From positions 83,719 to 117,769 of the forward strand of contig PLDF01000409.1 of NCBI GenBank assembly GCA_003135055.1: a stretch of DNA of 34,051 nt, written 5' to 3'. A program made the position numbers and the translations under genes. The stretch comes from Bryobacterales bacterium (GTDB lineage Bacteria; Acidobacteriota; Terriglobia; Bryobacterales; Bryobacteraceae). The notes beneath the pieces are model-generated. The model was not told the origin of the DNA. It searched no databases and saw only the letters and a list, made by a program, of their open reading frames with translations. Below are positions 14,053 through 22,434 of this stretch, one piece after another (positions within the stretch are counted from its first letter, which is position 1; every line of letters starts with the position of its first letter).

Positions 14053-14996
14053 TGTCATCCAGAGATATTTCTCCGGCGCCGCAAATTTACGAGGCGTATC
14101 GCCTTCCGGTCTTCCGCACGCGCGAGCGCTATTGGCTATACGCGCTGCTGTTCACGCTGACGCTGCTCTCCACCACCACCGTGGGCGCGGCCATGCAGTA
14201 CAGCTTCAACCGCAACGTGCCGTTCGATCTCAGCCGCAGCATCGACATGTATCCCACGTTATGGCGTCATCCGGCAATGCTGCTGGGGGGGCTGCCGTTT
14301 TCGCTGACGCTGCTGACCATCCTGCTGGCTCACGAATTCGGGCACTACCTCGCCGCGATGTATCATGGCGTGGACGCGAGCCTGCCGTACTTTCTGCCGT
14401 CGCCGGTGCTGGGGACGTTCGGGGCGTTCATCCGCGTGCGCTCGCCCATCTACTCGAAGCGCACTCTCTTCGACATCGGCGTGGCGGGGCCGCTGGCGGG
14501 ATTTGTGTTTCTGCTGCCGGCGCTGGCGATAGGGATCGCGTTTTCGAAAGCGATTCCGGGCATTGGGCATCAGGGCGAGCTGCGATTCGGCATTCCGGGC
14601 CTCGAGTGGATTTTGCAGCGCGCCATCTTTCCGGGGCTAAACTCGAGCGACGTCTATCTGCATCCGGTGGCGCGCGCGGCGTGGGTGGGGATGCTCGCCA
14701 CGGCGATGAACCTGCTGCCCATCGGACAACTGGATGGCGGACACATTCTCTACTCGTTCTTCCCGCGGCGGCACAAGCTGGTCTCGATGGTTGTATGCAT
14801 CTGCCTGATCCCACTGGGAATTTTCTGGCAGGGCTGGTACTTTTGGGGCGTGGCGCTGCTAATTTTGGGCCGGCGGCACCCTTCCATCTACGACGCCGCC
14901 GAATTGGGCGCGGGGCGGCGCAAACTGGCGTGGATCGCGCTGGTGGTGTTCCTGCTGTGCTTCACCTATGCACCCATCGCGGAGGGCGCGCTGTAA
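14025..14996 (+). CDS. Site-2 protease family (M50) membrane metalloprotease
   Basis: Up to 323 residues with about six membrane segments. The zinc motif HEFGH is at 103-107 inside a membrane helix (LLTILLAHEFGHYLAAMYHG), and the second motif NLLPIGQLDGGH at 229-240 supplies the third zinc ligand Asp237. S2P enzymes cut substrates within the membrane, often anti-sigma factors or signal peptides. PSPVLGTFGAFIRVRSPIYS is typical of the EcfE/EGY1-like branch without a PDZ domain. The start is unclear: TTG 14025 lies inside an 11-bp tandem repeat and GTG 14052 at its edge, and neither has a Shine-Dalgarno. It starts a tight run (14025-17525) with two glycosyltransferases and the prepilin peptidase, suggesting an envelope role. 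Confidence 0.9.
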   Translation: MAWLYRGFIVSSRDISPAPQIYEAYRLPVFRTRERYWLYALLFTLTLLSTTTVGAAMQYSFNRNVPFDLSRSIDMYPTLWRHPAMLLGGLPFSLTLLTILLAHEFGHYLAAMYHGVDASLPYFLPSPVLGTFGAFIRVRSPIYSKRTLFDIGVAGPLAGFVFLLPALAIGIAFSKAIPGIGHQGELRFGIPGLEWILQRAIFPGLNSSDVYLHPVARAAWVGMLATAMNLLPIGQLDGGHILYSFFPRRHKLVSMVVCICLIPLGIFWQGWYFWGVALLILGRRHPSIYDAAELGAGRRKLAWIALVVFLLCFTYAPIAEGAL

Positions 14997-15005
14997 GAGC
15001 CGGGA

Positions 15006-15743
15006 ATGAAGATTACGGCTACCATAATCACGCTCAACGAGGAGCGCAACATTGCGCGCGCCATTGAGAGCCTGCGATGCTGCGACGAGATTTTGATTCT
15101 GGATAGCGGATCGACCGACCGCACCGAGGAGCTGGCGGAAAAACTGGGCGCGCGCGTGATCGGCGCGGGATGGCGCGGGTACGCGGGGCAGAAGAACTGG
15201 GCCGCCGAACAGGCTTCGCACGATTGGATTCTCTCGCTTGATGCCGATGAGGCGCTGAGCGAGGGCCTCGAAGCCGAGATCTGGAACCTGAAGAAAACGG
15301 GGCCGCGCTACGACGGCTATTCGATGCCGCGCATGGCGCGCTATCTGGGCCGTTGGATTTTGCATTCGGGCTGGTATCCGGACCGCAAAATCCGCCTCTA
15401 CGACCGGCGCAAAGGAAAGTTCATGGGCGATTTCGTGCACGAGAGCGTGCATGTGAGCGGACGCGTTGGCAATCTGGAAGGCAACATTCTGCACTTCACC
15501 TGCGATTCTCTTTCCGAGCACGTGAAGTCCATTGAAAAATACACCACGCTGGCCGCGCAGGAGCTGGCATCGGGTAATGTACAGGCGCCGCTGTGGCGCA
15601 TGCTCTTCGACCCTCCGTGGACGTTCATGAAAAGCTACGTGCTCCAGCGCGGCTTTCTGGATGGTCGCGAAGGGCTGGCCATCGCCTACATGGCGGCCTT
15701 CTACACGTTTCTGAAATACGCCAAAGCGAGGAACATGGGCTGA
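15006..15743 (+). CDS. Glycosyltransferase family 2 (WaaE/KdtX-like, LPS core)
   Basis: 245 residues. The GT-A fold begins MKITATIITLNEERNIARAI. LDSGSTDRTEELAEKLGARV is the nucleotide-binding region, and LSLDADEALS places the metal-binding DxD at 79-81. The remainder (GWYPDRKIRLYDRRKGKF and VHESVHVSG) is the signature of WaaE/KdtX-type transferases that add a sugar to the LPS inner core. The C-terminal amphipathic helices should hold it at the inner face of the membrane. It starts 9 nt after the protease stop, and its TGA overlaps the ATG of the next glycosyltransferase. Confidence 0.9.
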   Translation: MKITATIITLNEERNIARAIESLRCCDEILILDSGSTDRTEELAEKLGARVIGAGWRGYAGQKNWAAEQASHDWILSLDADEALSEGLEAEIWNLKKTGPRYDGYSMPRMARYLGRWILHSGWYPDRKIRLYDRRKGKFMGDFVHESVHVSGRVGNLEGNILHFTCDSLSEHVKSIEKYTTLAAQELASGNVQAPLWRMLFDPPWTFMKSYVLQRGFLDGREGLAIAYMAAFYTFLKYAKARNMG

Positions 15744-16720
15744 TGCGCATTCTGCATCTGGACGCGGGCAGGGAAATGCGCGGAGGCCAGTGGCAGGCGT
15801 TGCGTCTGATTGAGGGGCTGGCGGCTATGGGCGTGGAATCGACGCTGCTGGCGCGCGCCGGGTCGCCGCTTTTTCAGGCGGAGGCCCAAAGAGCCGCGCG
15901 GAACGGCGGGTGGCGCGTGCAGCCCGTGGGACTGGCGCGCGCCGCGATGCTGGCGGGACGCCACGATTTGATTCACGCGCACGATGCGCGCGGGCATACC
16001 GTTGGCGCCATCGCCGCCATTGCCGGCAGGCGGCCGCTGGTGGTATCGCGGCGCGTGGCTTTTCCCGTGGCTTTCAAGGTTGCTTTCAATCTGGCGTCGC
16101 GCTGGAAATACTCCCGAGCGAACCGGTATCTGGCGGTCTCGGAATTCGTAAAATCCGTCCTTGTGGCGGGCGGCGTTCCCGAGCGGAAGATCAGCGTGGT
16201 GTACGACGGAGTTCCGGTTTTGGAACAGGCGCAGGGGCCGGATGTGGTGGCGCCGGCCAACGCAGGCGATCCGCGCAAGGGTGCGCCGCTGGCCATGGAA
16301 GCGGCGCGGCTGGCGGGAGTGACGCTGAAATTTTCGGCCGACCTGGAACGCGATCTTCGCCACGCCGCGATCTTTGTATACATCACGCACAGCGAAGGAT
16401 TGGGGTCGGGCGCGCTGCTGGCGATGGGGGCGGGCGTGCCGGTGGTGGCGAGCCGGACGGGCGGACTGCCGGAGGCGATCCGGCATGGCGAGAATGGACT
16501 GCTGGTGGAAAACGATGCCGCATCCATCGCGGCGGCAATTCATCTGCTGCTGAATGACGGCGATTTCGCGCGGCGAATGGGCGAGGCGGCGCGGCGAACG
16601 GTGCTGGAAAAGTTTACAGTGGATCATATGGTGCGCCGTACCATGGAAGTTTACTCGCAGGTGATCGATGTAGGACAGGCCTCCCGGCCTGTCTTTCCGG
16701 AGCCGAGCGCCAATGATTGA
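15743..16720 (+). CDS. Glycosyltransferase family 4 (GT-B fold)
   Basis: 325 residues from the ATG at 15743, which shares bases with the stop of the preceding gene (TGATG). The N-terminal Rossmann half starts MRILHLDAGREMRGGQWQAL. DLIHAHDARGHTVGA is typical of family 4. The donor-binding half has THSEGLGSGALLAMGAGVPV then VASRTGGLPEAI, with the E-x7-E-like nucleotide-sugar site. The region between the halves (about 175-215) is shorter than usual, but the reading frame is intact. It probably adds a sugar to LPS or another envelope glycan together with the family-2 enzyme. The last 16 residues are encoded by a dispersed-looking hairpin (16674-16693). The stop overlaps the prepilin peptidase start by 8 bp. 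Confidence 0.88.
   Translation: MRILHLDAGREMRGGQWQALRLIEGLAAMGVESTLLARAGSPLFQAEAQRAARNGGWRVQPVGLARAAMLAGRHDLIHAHDARGHTVGAIAAIAGRRPLVVSRRVAFPVAFKVAFNLASRWKYSRANRYLAVSEFVKSVLVAGGVPERKISVVYDGVPVLEQAQGPDVVAPANAGDPRKGAPLAMEAARLAGVTLKFSADLERDLRHAAIFVYITHSEGLGSGALLAMGAGVPVVASRTGGLPEAIRHGENGLLVENDAASIAAAIHLLLNDGDFARRMGEAARRTVLEKFTVDHMVRRTMEVYSQVIDVGQASRPVFPEPSAND
16674..16693. repeat. Perfect hairpin within the 3' end of the glycosyltransferase gene
   Basis: GACAGGCC (16674-16681), loop TCCC, GGCCTGTC (16686-16693). An 8-bp perfect stem followed by TTTCC, located in coding DNA just before the overlap with the next gene. It resembles a mobile palindromic intergenic element that has been captured as coding sequence; a related GGACAGGCC occurs at 21-29. 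Confidence 0.6.
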
Positions 16721-17525
16721 AGCGTTACTCGCGCTGCTGTTCGGTCTGCTGATCGGCAGCTTTCTCAACGTGTGCATCTACCGCTGGCCGCGCGACCTTT
16801 CCGTGGTGCGCCCGCGGTCGCACTGCCCGAGCTGCGGCAAGACCATCTCAGCGCACGACAACGTTCCGGTGCTGAGCTTTCTGCTGCTGCGCGGCCGGTG
16901 CCGGCATTGCAAGGCGAGAATCCCGCTGCGCTACCCGATTGTGGAGCTGATGACGGCGGCGCTGTTCTTCTATTTCGTCTATACGCTGGGGCCGACTGTG
17001 GCCGCGCTCAAAATGTGCGTGCTGGCGGCCCTGCTGGTGGGGTTGATCTTTTCCGATCTGGAAGAGCGCATTCTGCCCGACGAATTCACCCTGGGCGGCA
17101 TGGCGCTCGGTTTCATCTTCGCGCTGTTTGTGCCAGTGCCGTCGGATTTGGGTTCGTTGCTATTCTATCTGACGCTGCACACGGACCTGACCGGCGTGCC
17201 GAAATGGATTACGGAGGCCGCCCTCGGCTCCCTGCTGCCTGCATTTCTTCTGTGGGTAGCCGGCGAGGTCTATTTCAGAGTTCGCCACCGGGAGGGCCTG
17301 GGTCTCGGCGACGTAAAGCTGATCGCCATGGTGGGCAGTTTCATGGGATTGCCAGGCGCGCTCTGGACCCTGATTCTCGGTGGGGTGAGCGGTTCGATTC
17401 TAGGCACGTTGTATATCAAAGCCACCGGCAAGGAGTTCGGCACATACGAATTGCCGTTCGGCACGTTCCTGGGCGCGGCGGCGCTGGTGTTGGCGGTGTG
17501 GCACGTGGAGATACTGGGAATGTAG
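16713..17525 (+). CDS. pilD: Type IV prepilin peptidase/N-methyltransferase
   Basis: 270 residues, eight membrane segments expected. It starts MIEALLALLFGLLIGSFLNV, the first membrane helix with the GSFLNVxIYRxP signature. The cytoplasmic zinc site is CPSCG (38-42) with CRHC (63-66), characteristic of the bifunctional enzyme that also N-methylates the processed prepilin. The two aspartates of the peptidase are in FSDLEERILPD (Asp115) and GLGLGDVKL (Asp200). It cleaves leader peptides of type IV pilins and type II secretion pseudopilins (EC 3.4.23.43). It overlaps the upstream glycosyltransferase by 8 bp and ends the run. No pilin gene lies in the window. Confidence 0.95.
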   Translation: MIEALLALLFGLLIGSFLNVCIYRWPRDLSVVRPRSHCPSCGKTISAHDNVPVLSFLLLRGRCRHCKARIPLRYPIVELMTAALFFYFVYTLGPTVAALKMCVLAALLVGLIFSDLEERILPDEFTLGGMALGFIFALFVPVPSDLGSLLFYLTLHTDLTGVPKWITEAALGSLLPAFLLWVAGEVYFRVRHREGLGLGDVKLIAMVGSFMGLPGALWTLILGGVSGSILGTLYIKATGKEFGTYELPFGTFLGAAALVLAVWHVEILGM

Positions 17526-17870
17526 GGTGACTCTCGTGGCGCGGGCCCATGGCCTGCGCTGTCCCGGCTAACGGAACGGCGTCGGAGAGAGTCCCGGAGA
17601 CACCGTTTCCACGGCAGGCTTCGTAAAGGTCCAACTCTTTCTTGACGCTCTCGCTCAATGCCGCGCCGGGCGGAGAACTTATCGCCGTGCGCGCGGTGGA
17701 CGAGTCCGAAAAACTCGGCGTGGAAAAAGTGGTGGCGCCGTAAATCCTAATGCCTGTGGGGCGGATTCCGGGCAAGTGTGTCGTTCAGACACCAGCCGGG
17801 CGTCAGCTTGAGCGCAAAATCGAGACTTCACGCGGATAGGCATTGGCCCCAGGATTGCTTTAGCGGGTCC
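17526..17870. other. Intergenic region before the FG-GAP gene
   Basis: 345 bp. The only coding-like trace is a decayed gene end at about 17659-17743, listed separately. No clear promoter or terminator was found; a hairpin for the end of the upstream operon is not obvious. Confidence 0.4.
17659..17743 (+). pseudogene. Possible remnant of the 3' end of a repeat/propeller protein gene
   Basis: One frame ends AAPGGELIAVRAVDESEKLG then VEKVVAP and TAA (17741-17743). The pattern APGEHxxxVRAxDExxNxGxxKVV is a common C-terminal beta-strand ending of acidobacterial secreted propeller or NHL-type proteins. Upstream the similarity dissolves and the frame has no start, so it would be a leftover of a lost gene. 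The assignment rests on short-pattern memory only. Confidence 0.3.
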
Positions 17871-20800
17871 ATGTTCAGACGCATTGCCGGGCTGCTGGTC
17901 GTTCTGCCGGCGAGTATCTTTGCGCAATCGACATGCCCCCCGGTGAACTTCCTAACCGCCCGAACCGTCAACCTTAAGCCGAGCACGACTACGCATATCG
18001 ACGCGGTGCTCCAGAGCGATGGGTCGTACACCGGCTTTGAGGTCACCGATGCCGCGCCGTACCGCCTCATCGAGACCACTCCGCACCTTGAGCGGCAGTT
18101 CGCGGCATGCATCCCTCACACGATTCCGGCTTCGCCCAGCGCGGCGCCTCCGGCAGCCAATCCATCGGGAGCGGGCTCGCAACTCCAGGTCGCGGCGCCG
18201 ATGGGGCCGAACTACTTCGTGGCGCACATCAGCGCCGATTCGCTCACTATCTATTTCGACGTCTTCGACGCGCAACACAATCTGTTATCGGAGAAGCCGT
18301 TTACCGGTTCGGCAGGCGAAACCTTCCAGTCGCTGTCGCTAGCTGACTTAAACGCCGACGCTAAGCTCGACCTGATCGCCGTGATGGACTCTCCGACGGC
18401 GGCGCCGGCAAGCTATGGTGGCGTGTGGACCTTTTCGGGCAACGGCGACGGGACGTTTCAGACCGGCAATCGCCAGGTTCTGATGCCGCAAGCCCAGGCC
18501 GCCGCCCAGTCCGTTTCGATCGGCGACTTGAACGGCGATGGCAAACCCGATTTGGTGCTCGCCGCACCCGACTCGGCGCAGTTGAACGTTTTCCTGGGAA
18601 ATGGCGACGGCTCGTTCCGGACACAAGCGCTGCCGCTGACGATCCCCGGGGATTGCGGATATCCGGTCTCCGCCGCGATCGCCGACTTAAACGGCGATGG
18701 AAAGGCCGATCTGGTAGCCTCCCCCTGCCAGAGCGGCGTAGCCGTTGCGCTGGGGAACGGCGATGGCACGTTTCAGACGCCCGCGACATATCCGGCCCTG
18801 TTCCCAGCTTATTTCAATGGCGCTGCGGCGATGGTGGCAGTGGGCGATGTGAACGGCGACGGAATTCCGGACATCGTCACCTCGGGCGGCACCATCCTTT
18901 TCGGCGACGGCAAAGGCGGCGTCGCTTCGCGGGCGGATTATGAGCCGAACCTTGTATCCGTATCGTATGGGGATTTCGATCCGAACGGCGTCGGACAGGT
19001 GTTACTCGGCGCCTCGGTAATGCTCGGCGATTTCGACGGGGATGGAAAGACCGACATCCTCTTCGGAACCGGAAATCTCACTTACCTTTCCGGAAGCGAT
19101 AGTTACCCTGCGCTGAGTGTCTTATTCGGGGCAGGCGGGGGTTCCTTCACCGGTGCACCGGTAAGTGGCGTGCCGCTCCCCGAGAGTGACTACTTCTTCG
19201 ATGGGCCAATCCCTCCGCCCGCCCCTTCCCTGGTAACCGCGGACTTCAACGGCGACGGCGTTCCCGACCTGGCGACGGTAACTTTTCAAGTCACGATTTC
19301 CAACCCGATCATACAGGTTACGACGCTGCTGGGCCGCGGCAATGGCCAGTTCTCTTCCGGCGCCACGCAGACCGTGGCGCATCCCGGCGGATATTTCCTT
19401 GTCGAATCGGCAGCGGCGGCGGACTTCAATCGCGACGGCAAAACGGACCTTGCCGTTCTGGTGGAGGACTCTTCCCTGAATGGCGAAGTGCAGATTTACG
19501 CGGGAAAAGGCGATGGAACTTTCAGTGTTCCGCAGACGTTCGCCGTTCCTGTGATGGAGCCTTTTTCCATTAGCGCACCCGACGTGAACGGCGACGGAAT
19601 TCCCGATCTGGCGATCACCGGCGAAAGCTCCGTTTTGATCTTGCTGGGAAAGGGCGACGGTAGCTTCGCCTTGCCCGGGTTCACGGTCAACATGGGACAA
19701 GCCGCTATTGCATTCGGCGACTTCAACGGAGATGGCAAGCTGGATTTGGCCGCCGCCAACAGCGGAGCGACGAGCCTCAGCGTACTGTTGGGAAAGGGCG
19801 ATGGCACGTTTTCCAGTCCGGTTACGAGCCCACTGCCCGCGCCCGCGCTGGGGTTTGCGCCCAATATCGCCGTGGCGGATTTCGATGGCGACGGACGGCT
19901 GGACATCGCAATCGCGCTCAACGGGCGCGGACAGGCCGGGCCGCAAGAGGTCGCGGTGCTGCTAGGAAAAGGCGATGGAACGTTTCCCATCTCCCGTTTG
20001 AGCGCCGGACCGTTTATGGCATTCGCGAGCGCGGATCTCAACGGCGACAAAATACCCGATCTCATCGGCCTGATACCAGCCGACCCTAACGGCGACATCG
20101 GAACCGGCGGAAGCCTATCCGTTCGGCTCGGCAATGGCGATGGCACGTTCCAGCCGGATGATGTAATCCTCGCTAACTCAGCGCCTGTCGTGGTTGCCGA
20201 TCTCAATCGCGACGGATCGTTGGATGTGGCGGCGCTATACGGGGACGGCATCGTGTCTTTACTGAACGGTTCCCAGCCGGCGGCGCCGCTGACGGTAGTC
20301 TCGGCTGCTACTTACGCCGCCGGGCCGCTAGCGCCCGGCGCGATAGCCGCCGCTTTCGGCGCAGGCATTCTGCCCGAGGGGCAGACGGCGACGGGCGCGA
20401 CGCCGCTGCCAATTACGCTCATGGGAATTTCGGTCACCGTGCAGGATTCGGCTGGAGTGAGTCGCTCCGCGTCTCTCTACTTCGTTTCGGCTAATCAAAT
20501 CAACTTTCTTGTGCCGGCGGCAACCGCGCTTGGGTTAGCGACCATCGCCGTCGTCGGTTCGTTATCGGATAAGCCGCTCGCCGCGCAGGTACGGATTGCG
20601 GCAGTTGCTCCCGAGCTTTTCACGGTGGGTTCGGGCATCGCCGCGGCTTACGCGGATCAAGTAGCGCCGGGAGGAGCGCAGACCGCCGTGCCGGTCTTTA
20701 CCGATCAATCGGGCAACATTGCGCCCGCTCCGATCGATCTGACGCAGCCCGGAGCGGTTTATCTGGCGCTCTTCGGAACTGGCTTTGACGCGGCGGGAGC

Positions 20801-20990
20801 CGGCTCAGTGGCTGCCACGGTTCAGGGAGTAAGTGTTCCCGTGACTTACGCCGGTCCCCAAGGATCTTATCCCGGTCTCGATCAGATGAATCTGCTGCTG
20901 CCGTCATCGCTGGCTGGAACCGGCGTCGCCAGCGTCTACGTATCGGTGGCTGGACAGAGCTCGAATACCGTGTTTGTCACGATTCGATGA
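17871..20990 (+). CDS. Giant secreted FG-GAP/VCBS repeat protein with TIGR03437-type C-terminus
   Basis: 1039 residues from the ATG at 17871, chosen because the signal peptide MFRRIAGLLVVLPASIFAQS follows directly; the frame is open 93 bp further upstream. About residues 130-800 contain at least twelve calcium-binding loops of the FG-GAP/VCBS type (for example DLNGDGKPDL, DVNGDGIPDI, DFDGDGKTDI, DFNGDGKLDL, DLNRDGSLDV) alternating with LGxGDGTF strands. These build one or more seven-bladed integrin-alpha-like propellers. The last 230 or so residues (VVSAATYAAGPLAPGAIAAAFG ... SVYVSVAGQSSNTVFVTIR) form the TIGR03437 domain of Solibacter-group proteins. It is an extracellular or surface protein, probably in carbohydrate or particle binding; the ligand is unknown. 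Some loops carry substitutions (DLNADAKLDL, DLNGDKIPDL) and may bind calcium weakly. Confidence 0.9.
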   Translation: MFRRIAGLLVVLPASIFAQSTCPPVNFLTARTVNLKPSTTTHIDAVLQSDGSYTGFEVTDAAPYRLIETTPHLERQFAACIPHTIPASPSAAPPAANPSGAGSQLQVAAPMGPNYFVAHISADSLTIYFDVFDAQHNLLSEKPFTGSAGETFQSLSLADLNADAKLDLIAVMDSPTAAPASYGGVWTFSGNGDGTFQTGNRQVLMPQAQAAAQSVSIGDLNGDGKPDLVLAAPDSAQLNVFLGNGDGSFRTQALPLTIPGDCGYPVSAAIADLNGDGKADLVASPCQSGVAVALGNGDGTFQTPATYPALFPAYFNGAAAMVAVGDVNGDGIPDIVTSGGTILFGDGKGGVASRADYEPNLVSVSYGDFDPNGVGQVLLGASVMLGDFDGDGKTDILFGTGNLTYLSGSDSYPALSVLFGAGGGSFTGAPVSGVPLPESDYFFDGPIPPPAPSLVTADFNGDGVPDLATVTFQVTISNPIIQVTTLLGRGNGQFSSGATQTVAHPGGYFLVESAAAADFNRDGKTDLAVLVEDSSLNGEVQIYAGKGDGTFSVPQTFAVPVMEPFSISAPDVNGDGIPDLAITGESSVLILLGKGDGSFALPGFTVNMGQAAIAFGDFNGDGKLDLAAANSGATSLSVLLGKGDGTFSSPVTSPLPAPALGFAPNIAVADFDGDGRLDIAIALNGRGQAGPQEVAVLLGKGDGTFPISRLSAGPFMAFASADLNGDKIPDLIGLIPADPNGDIGTGGSLSVRLGNGDGTFQPDDVILANSAPVVVADLNRDGSLDVAALYGDGIVSLLNGSQPAAPLTVVSAATYAAGPLAPGAIAAAFGAGILPEGQTATGATPLPITLMGISVTVQDSAGVSRSASLYFVSANQINFLVPAATALGLATIAVVGSLSDKPLAAQVRIAAVAPELFTVGSGIAAAYADQVAPGGAQTAVPVFTDQSGNIAPAPIDLTQPGAVYLALFGTGFDAAGAGSVAATVQGVSVPVTYAGPQGSYPGLDQMNLLLPSSLAGTGVASVYVSVAGQSSNTVFVTIR

Positions 20991-21249
20991 GTGGAGTAGG
21001 CCGGAGGCGCGCTACGGCCGCGCTTGCGATCGGCATCGAACGGCGAAACGGTGAATGGCTCATCGCCAACCCATTAAATTGACCTCAGAAGGATGCAAAC
21101 TAACTGAACAGACAGACGACATTGGCCGGCGAGGACCGAACATCCTGCGCAAAGAACCTCTCCTGGCCCAGGGTCCGAAAAGCGCGTTCACAAGATTGTA
21201 AACGCTGCACGCAGGGGGCCCAGGGGGCGCCGCGTGCGCCACGAATGGG

Positions 21250-22080
21250 TTAGTTCTCGGTGGGCTTTTCGGCGTGCTCCACCACCAGGTGCTCCACCGG
21301 ACCTTTTGCCGATTCCAGCCTTAATCCAAGCTGTTTGGGCAGCGCGGCGAAAACATCGGAGCAGTCGGGACTGATCTCGGGTCCGCCGCCATCCCGTCCT
21401 CCCAGACGCATGCCCTCTGGCATGTATCGCATATTCACATCGTAGGCGCCGGGCAGGCCGGTCTTATCAAGTACGCCGCGGTCCATGCCGCGCGATAAAA
21501 AGAATGCCAAATAGCTCATGGTCACGTTCTGGCCTTTAATGCCGGGGCACATAGTTCCGTCACTTCCCCTGAGCGCCTGTCCGCCAATCGGCTCGTGAAC
21601 CTTATCCTCAGGGTCGTGCACCGGCATCTTCGAACCGCCCTTATCGACTGTCAGGGCCCACACCGTTTCCTGGCGCGCCTCGCGACGCACTTTCAGGTGA
21701 AAACGCTCCTCAAGCAGATGCTGCAGCATCGCATGTAACTCATCGCTGCTGCGAGGACGTGCAGCCTTCGCCATGATATCGAAAGCATCTGTGCTCATCC
21801 AAGACGGGTCTCCGGAAATCTGCCGGTCGGTGACTTGGTAGGCGACCGTCATGATCAGACGTAGCCAGGCGCCCTTGATTTCGTACGTCTGGTTTCCAGG
21901 CAACTGATGGATCAGCCCGAAGCGGTCGGGGACAGGCTTCACGGAAGCCACCTCGAAAGTAAGCGGGTCCTGGGCCTCGGTTTGCGATTGAGCGCGAATA
22001 CAGAAGGTAAAGGTGGCGGCCGCGGCCAAGGCAATTGCCAGCGGCGTCTTCCCCGTGAGACTCGACTTGTGCGCGGTCAT
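21250..22080 (-). CDS. TIGR03435-family secreted protein of unknown function
   Basis: 276 residues from the ATG at 22080, with AAAGG 7 nt upstream. The frame continues to 22236, but that part crosses the operator region and is not protein-like. A signal peptide (LAIALAAAATFTFCIRAQS) is followed by the family opening PLTFEVASVKPV, then WLRLIMTVAYQV, MLQHLLEERFHLKVRREAR, the ending GVLDKTGLPGAYDVNMRY and LGLRLESAKGPVEHLVVEH. This family is strongly expanded in Solibacter-like soil acidobacteria, and its role is not known. It lies divergent to the damaged TetR-operator locus and may share that intergenic region. Confidence 0.9.
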   Translation of the reverse strand: MTAHKSSLTGKTPLAIALAAAATFTFCIRAQSQTEAQDPLTFEVASVKPVPDRFGLIHQLPGNQTYEIKGAWLRLIMTVAYQVTDRQISGDPSWMSTDAFDIMAKAARPRSSDELHAMLQHLLEERFHLKVRREARQETVWALTVDKGGSKMPVHDPEDKVHEPIGGQALRGSDGTMCPGIKGQNVTMSYLAFFLSRGMDRGVLDKTGLPGAYDVNMRYMPEGMRLGGRDGGGPEISPDCSDVFAALPKQLGLRLESAKGPVEHLVVEHAEKPTEN

Positions 22081-22167
22081 GCGAAAGCCTTTCTGTTTTG
22101 AGTTTACCGCCCGGGAGAGGCTGTGGGGCAGGCCATGTCCCGAGCCGCTTCTCGCAAAAGCGTCGAT

Positions 22168-22252
22168 TTGAACGCATTCAAAATTGTCTTGACAGCACTG
22201 CGGAAGCGCCATTATGATGTAGTTGAACGCGTTCAAATTTGAGCGCGTTCAG
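22168..22252. promoter_or_regulatory. Three TetR-like operator palindromes around a strong promoter
   Basis: The perfect palindrome TTGAACGCGTTCAA lies at 22223-22236. TTGAACGCATTCAA (22168-22181) matches it at 13 of 14 positions and TTGAGCGCGTTCAG (22239-22252) at 12 of 14. The symmetrical 14-bp form fits a TetR-family dimer site. Two copies sit over and just after the expected transcription start of the plus-strand promoter at 22189-22218, and one copy sits before the -35, an arrangement for tight repression. No regulator gene is adjacent. Confidence 0.8.
22189..22218 (+). promoter_or_regulatory. Strong sigma-70-type promoter
   Basis: TTGACA (22189-22194), 18-nt spacer, TATGAT (22213-22218). 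The -35 is perfect and the -10 has five of six consensus bases. The start point would fall near 22225, inside the central palindrome. It reads into the truncated membrane-protein gene at 22273. Confidence 0.75.
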
Positions 22253-22272
22253 AAAGTGAGCCAAATCGCACA

Positions 22273-22434
22273 ATGATCGTCGTCGGTTCCTATCTCGTCT
22301 ATTCGTATCTGGTCTATCTCTCGATCTCCGTTTGCGCCACTGTGATGGTGGCGCGGACTCATTACGGGAACGGGCGCGTCTTTCCGATGGTTGGGTTAGC
22401 GCTATCGACACACGTTGGACAACCCGATGGATGA
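22273..22434 (+). pseudogene. Truncated membrane protein gene (N-terminal fragment)
   Basis: From the ATG at 22273 the frame reads MIVVGSYLVYSYLVYLSISV then CATVMVARTHYGNGRVF, followed by unrelated residues to TGA 22432-22434 (53 residues). The motif YLVYLxISVxxTVxVARTxxxNGRVF is the first helix of a small integral membrane protein family that I recall being paired with TetR regulators. The similarity stops near residue 37, and the remaining 16 residues are out-of-frame readings of the epimerase fragment. YLVY is duplicated (YLVYSYLVYL), a short internal tandem. It is under the operator-controlled promoter but cannot yield the normal protein. Confidence 0.6.

Noticed and set aside
19122..20251. 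Long minus-strand frames opposite the FG-GAP gene.
   Set aside because: They mirror the repeated calcium-loop codons on the other strand; their repetitive Ser/Pro-rich translations are explained by the sense repeats.
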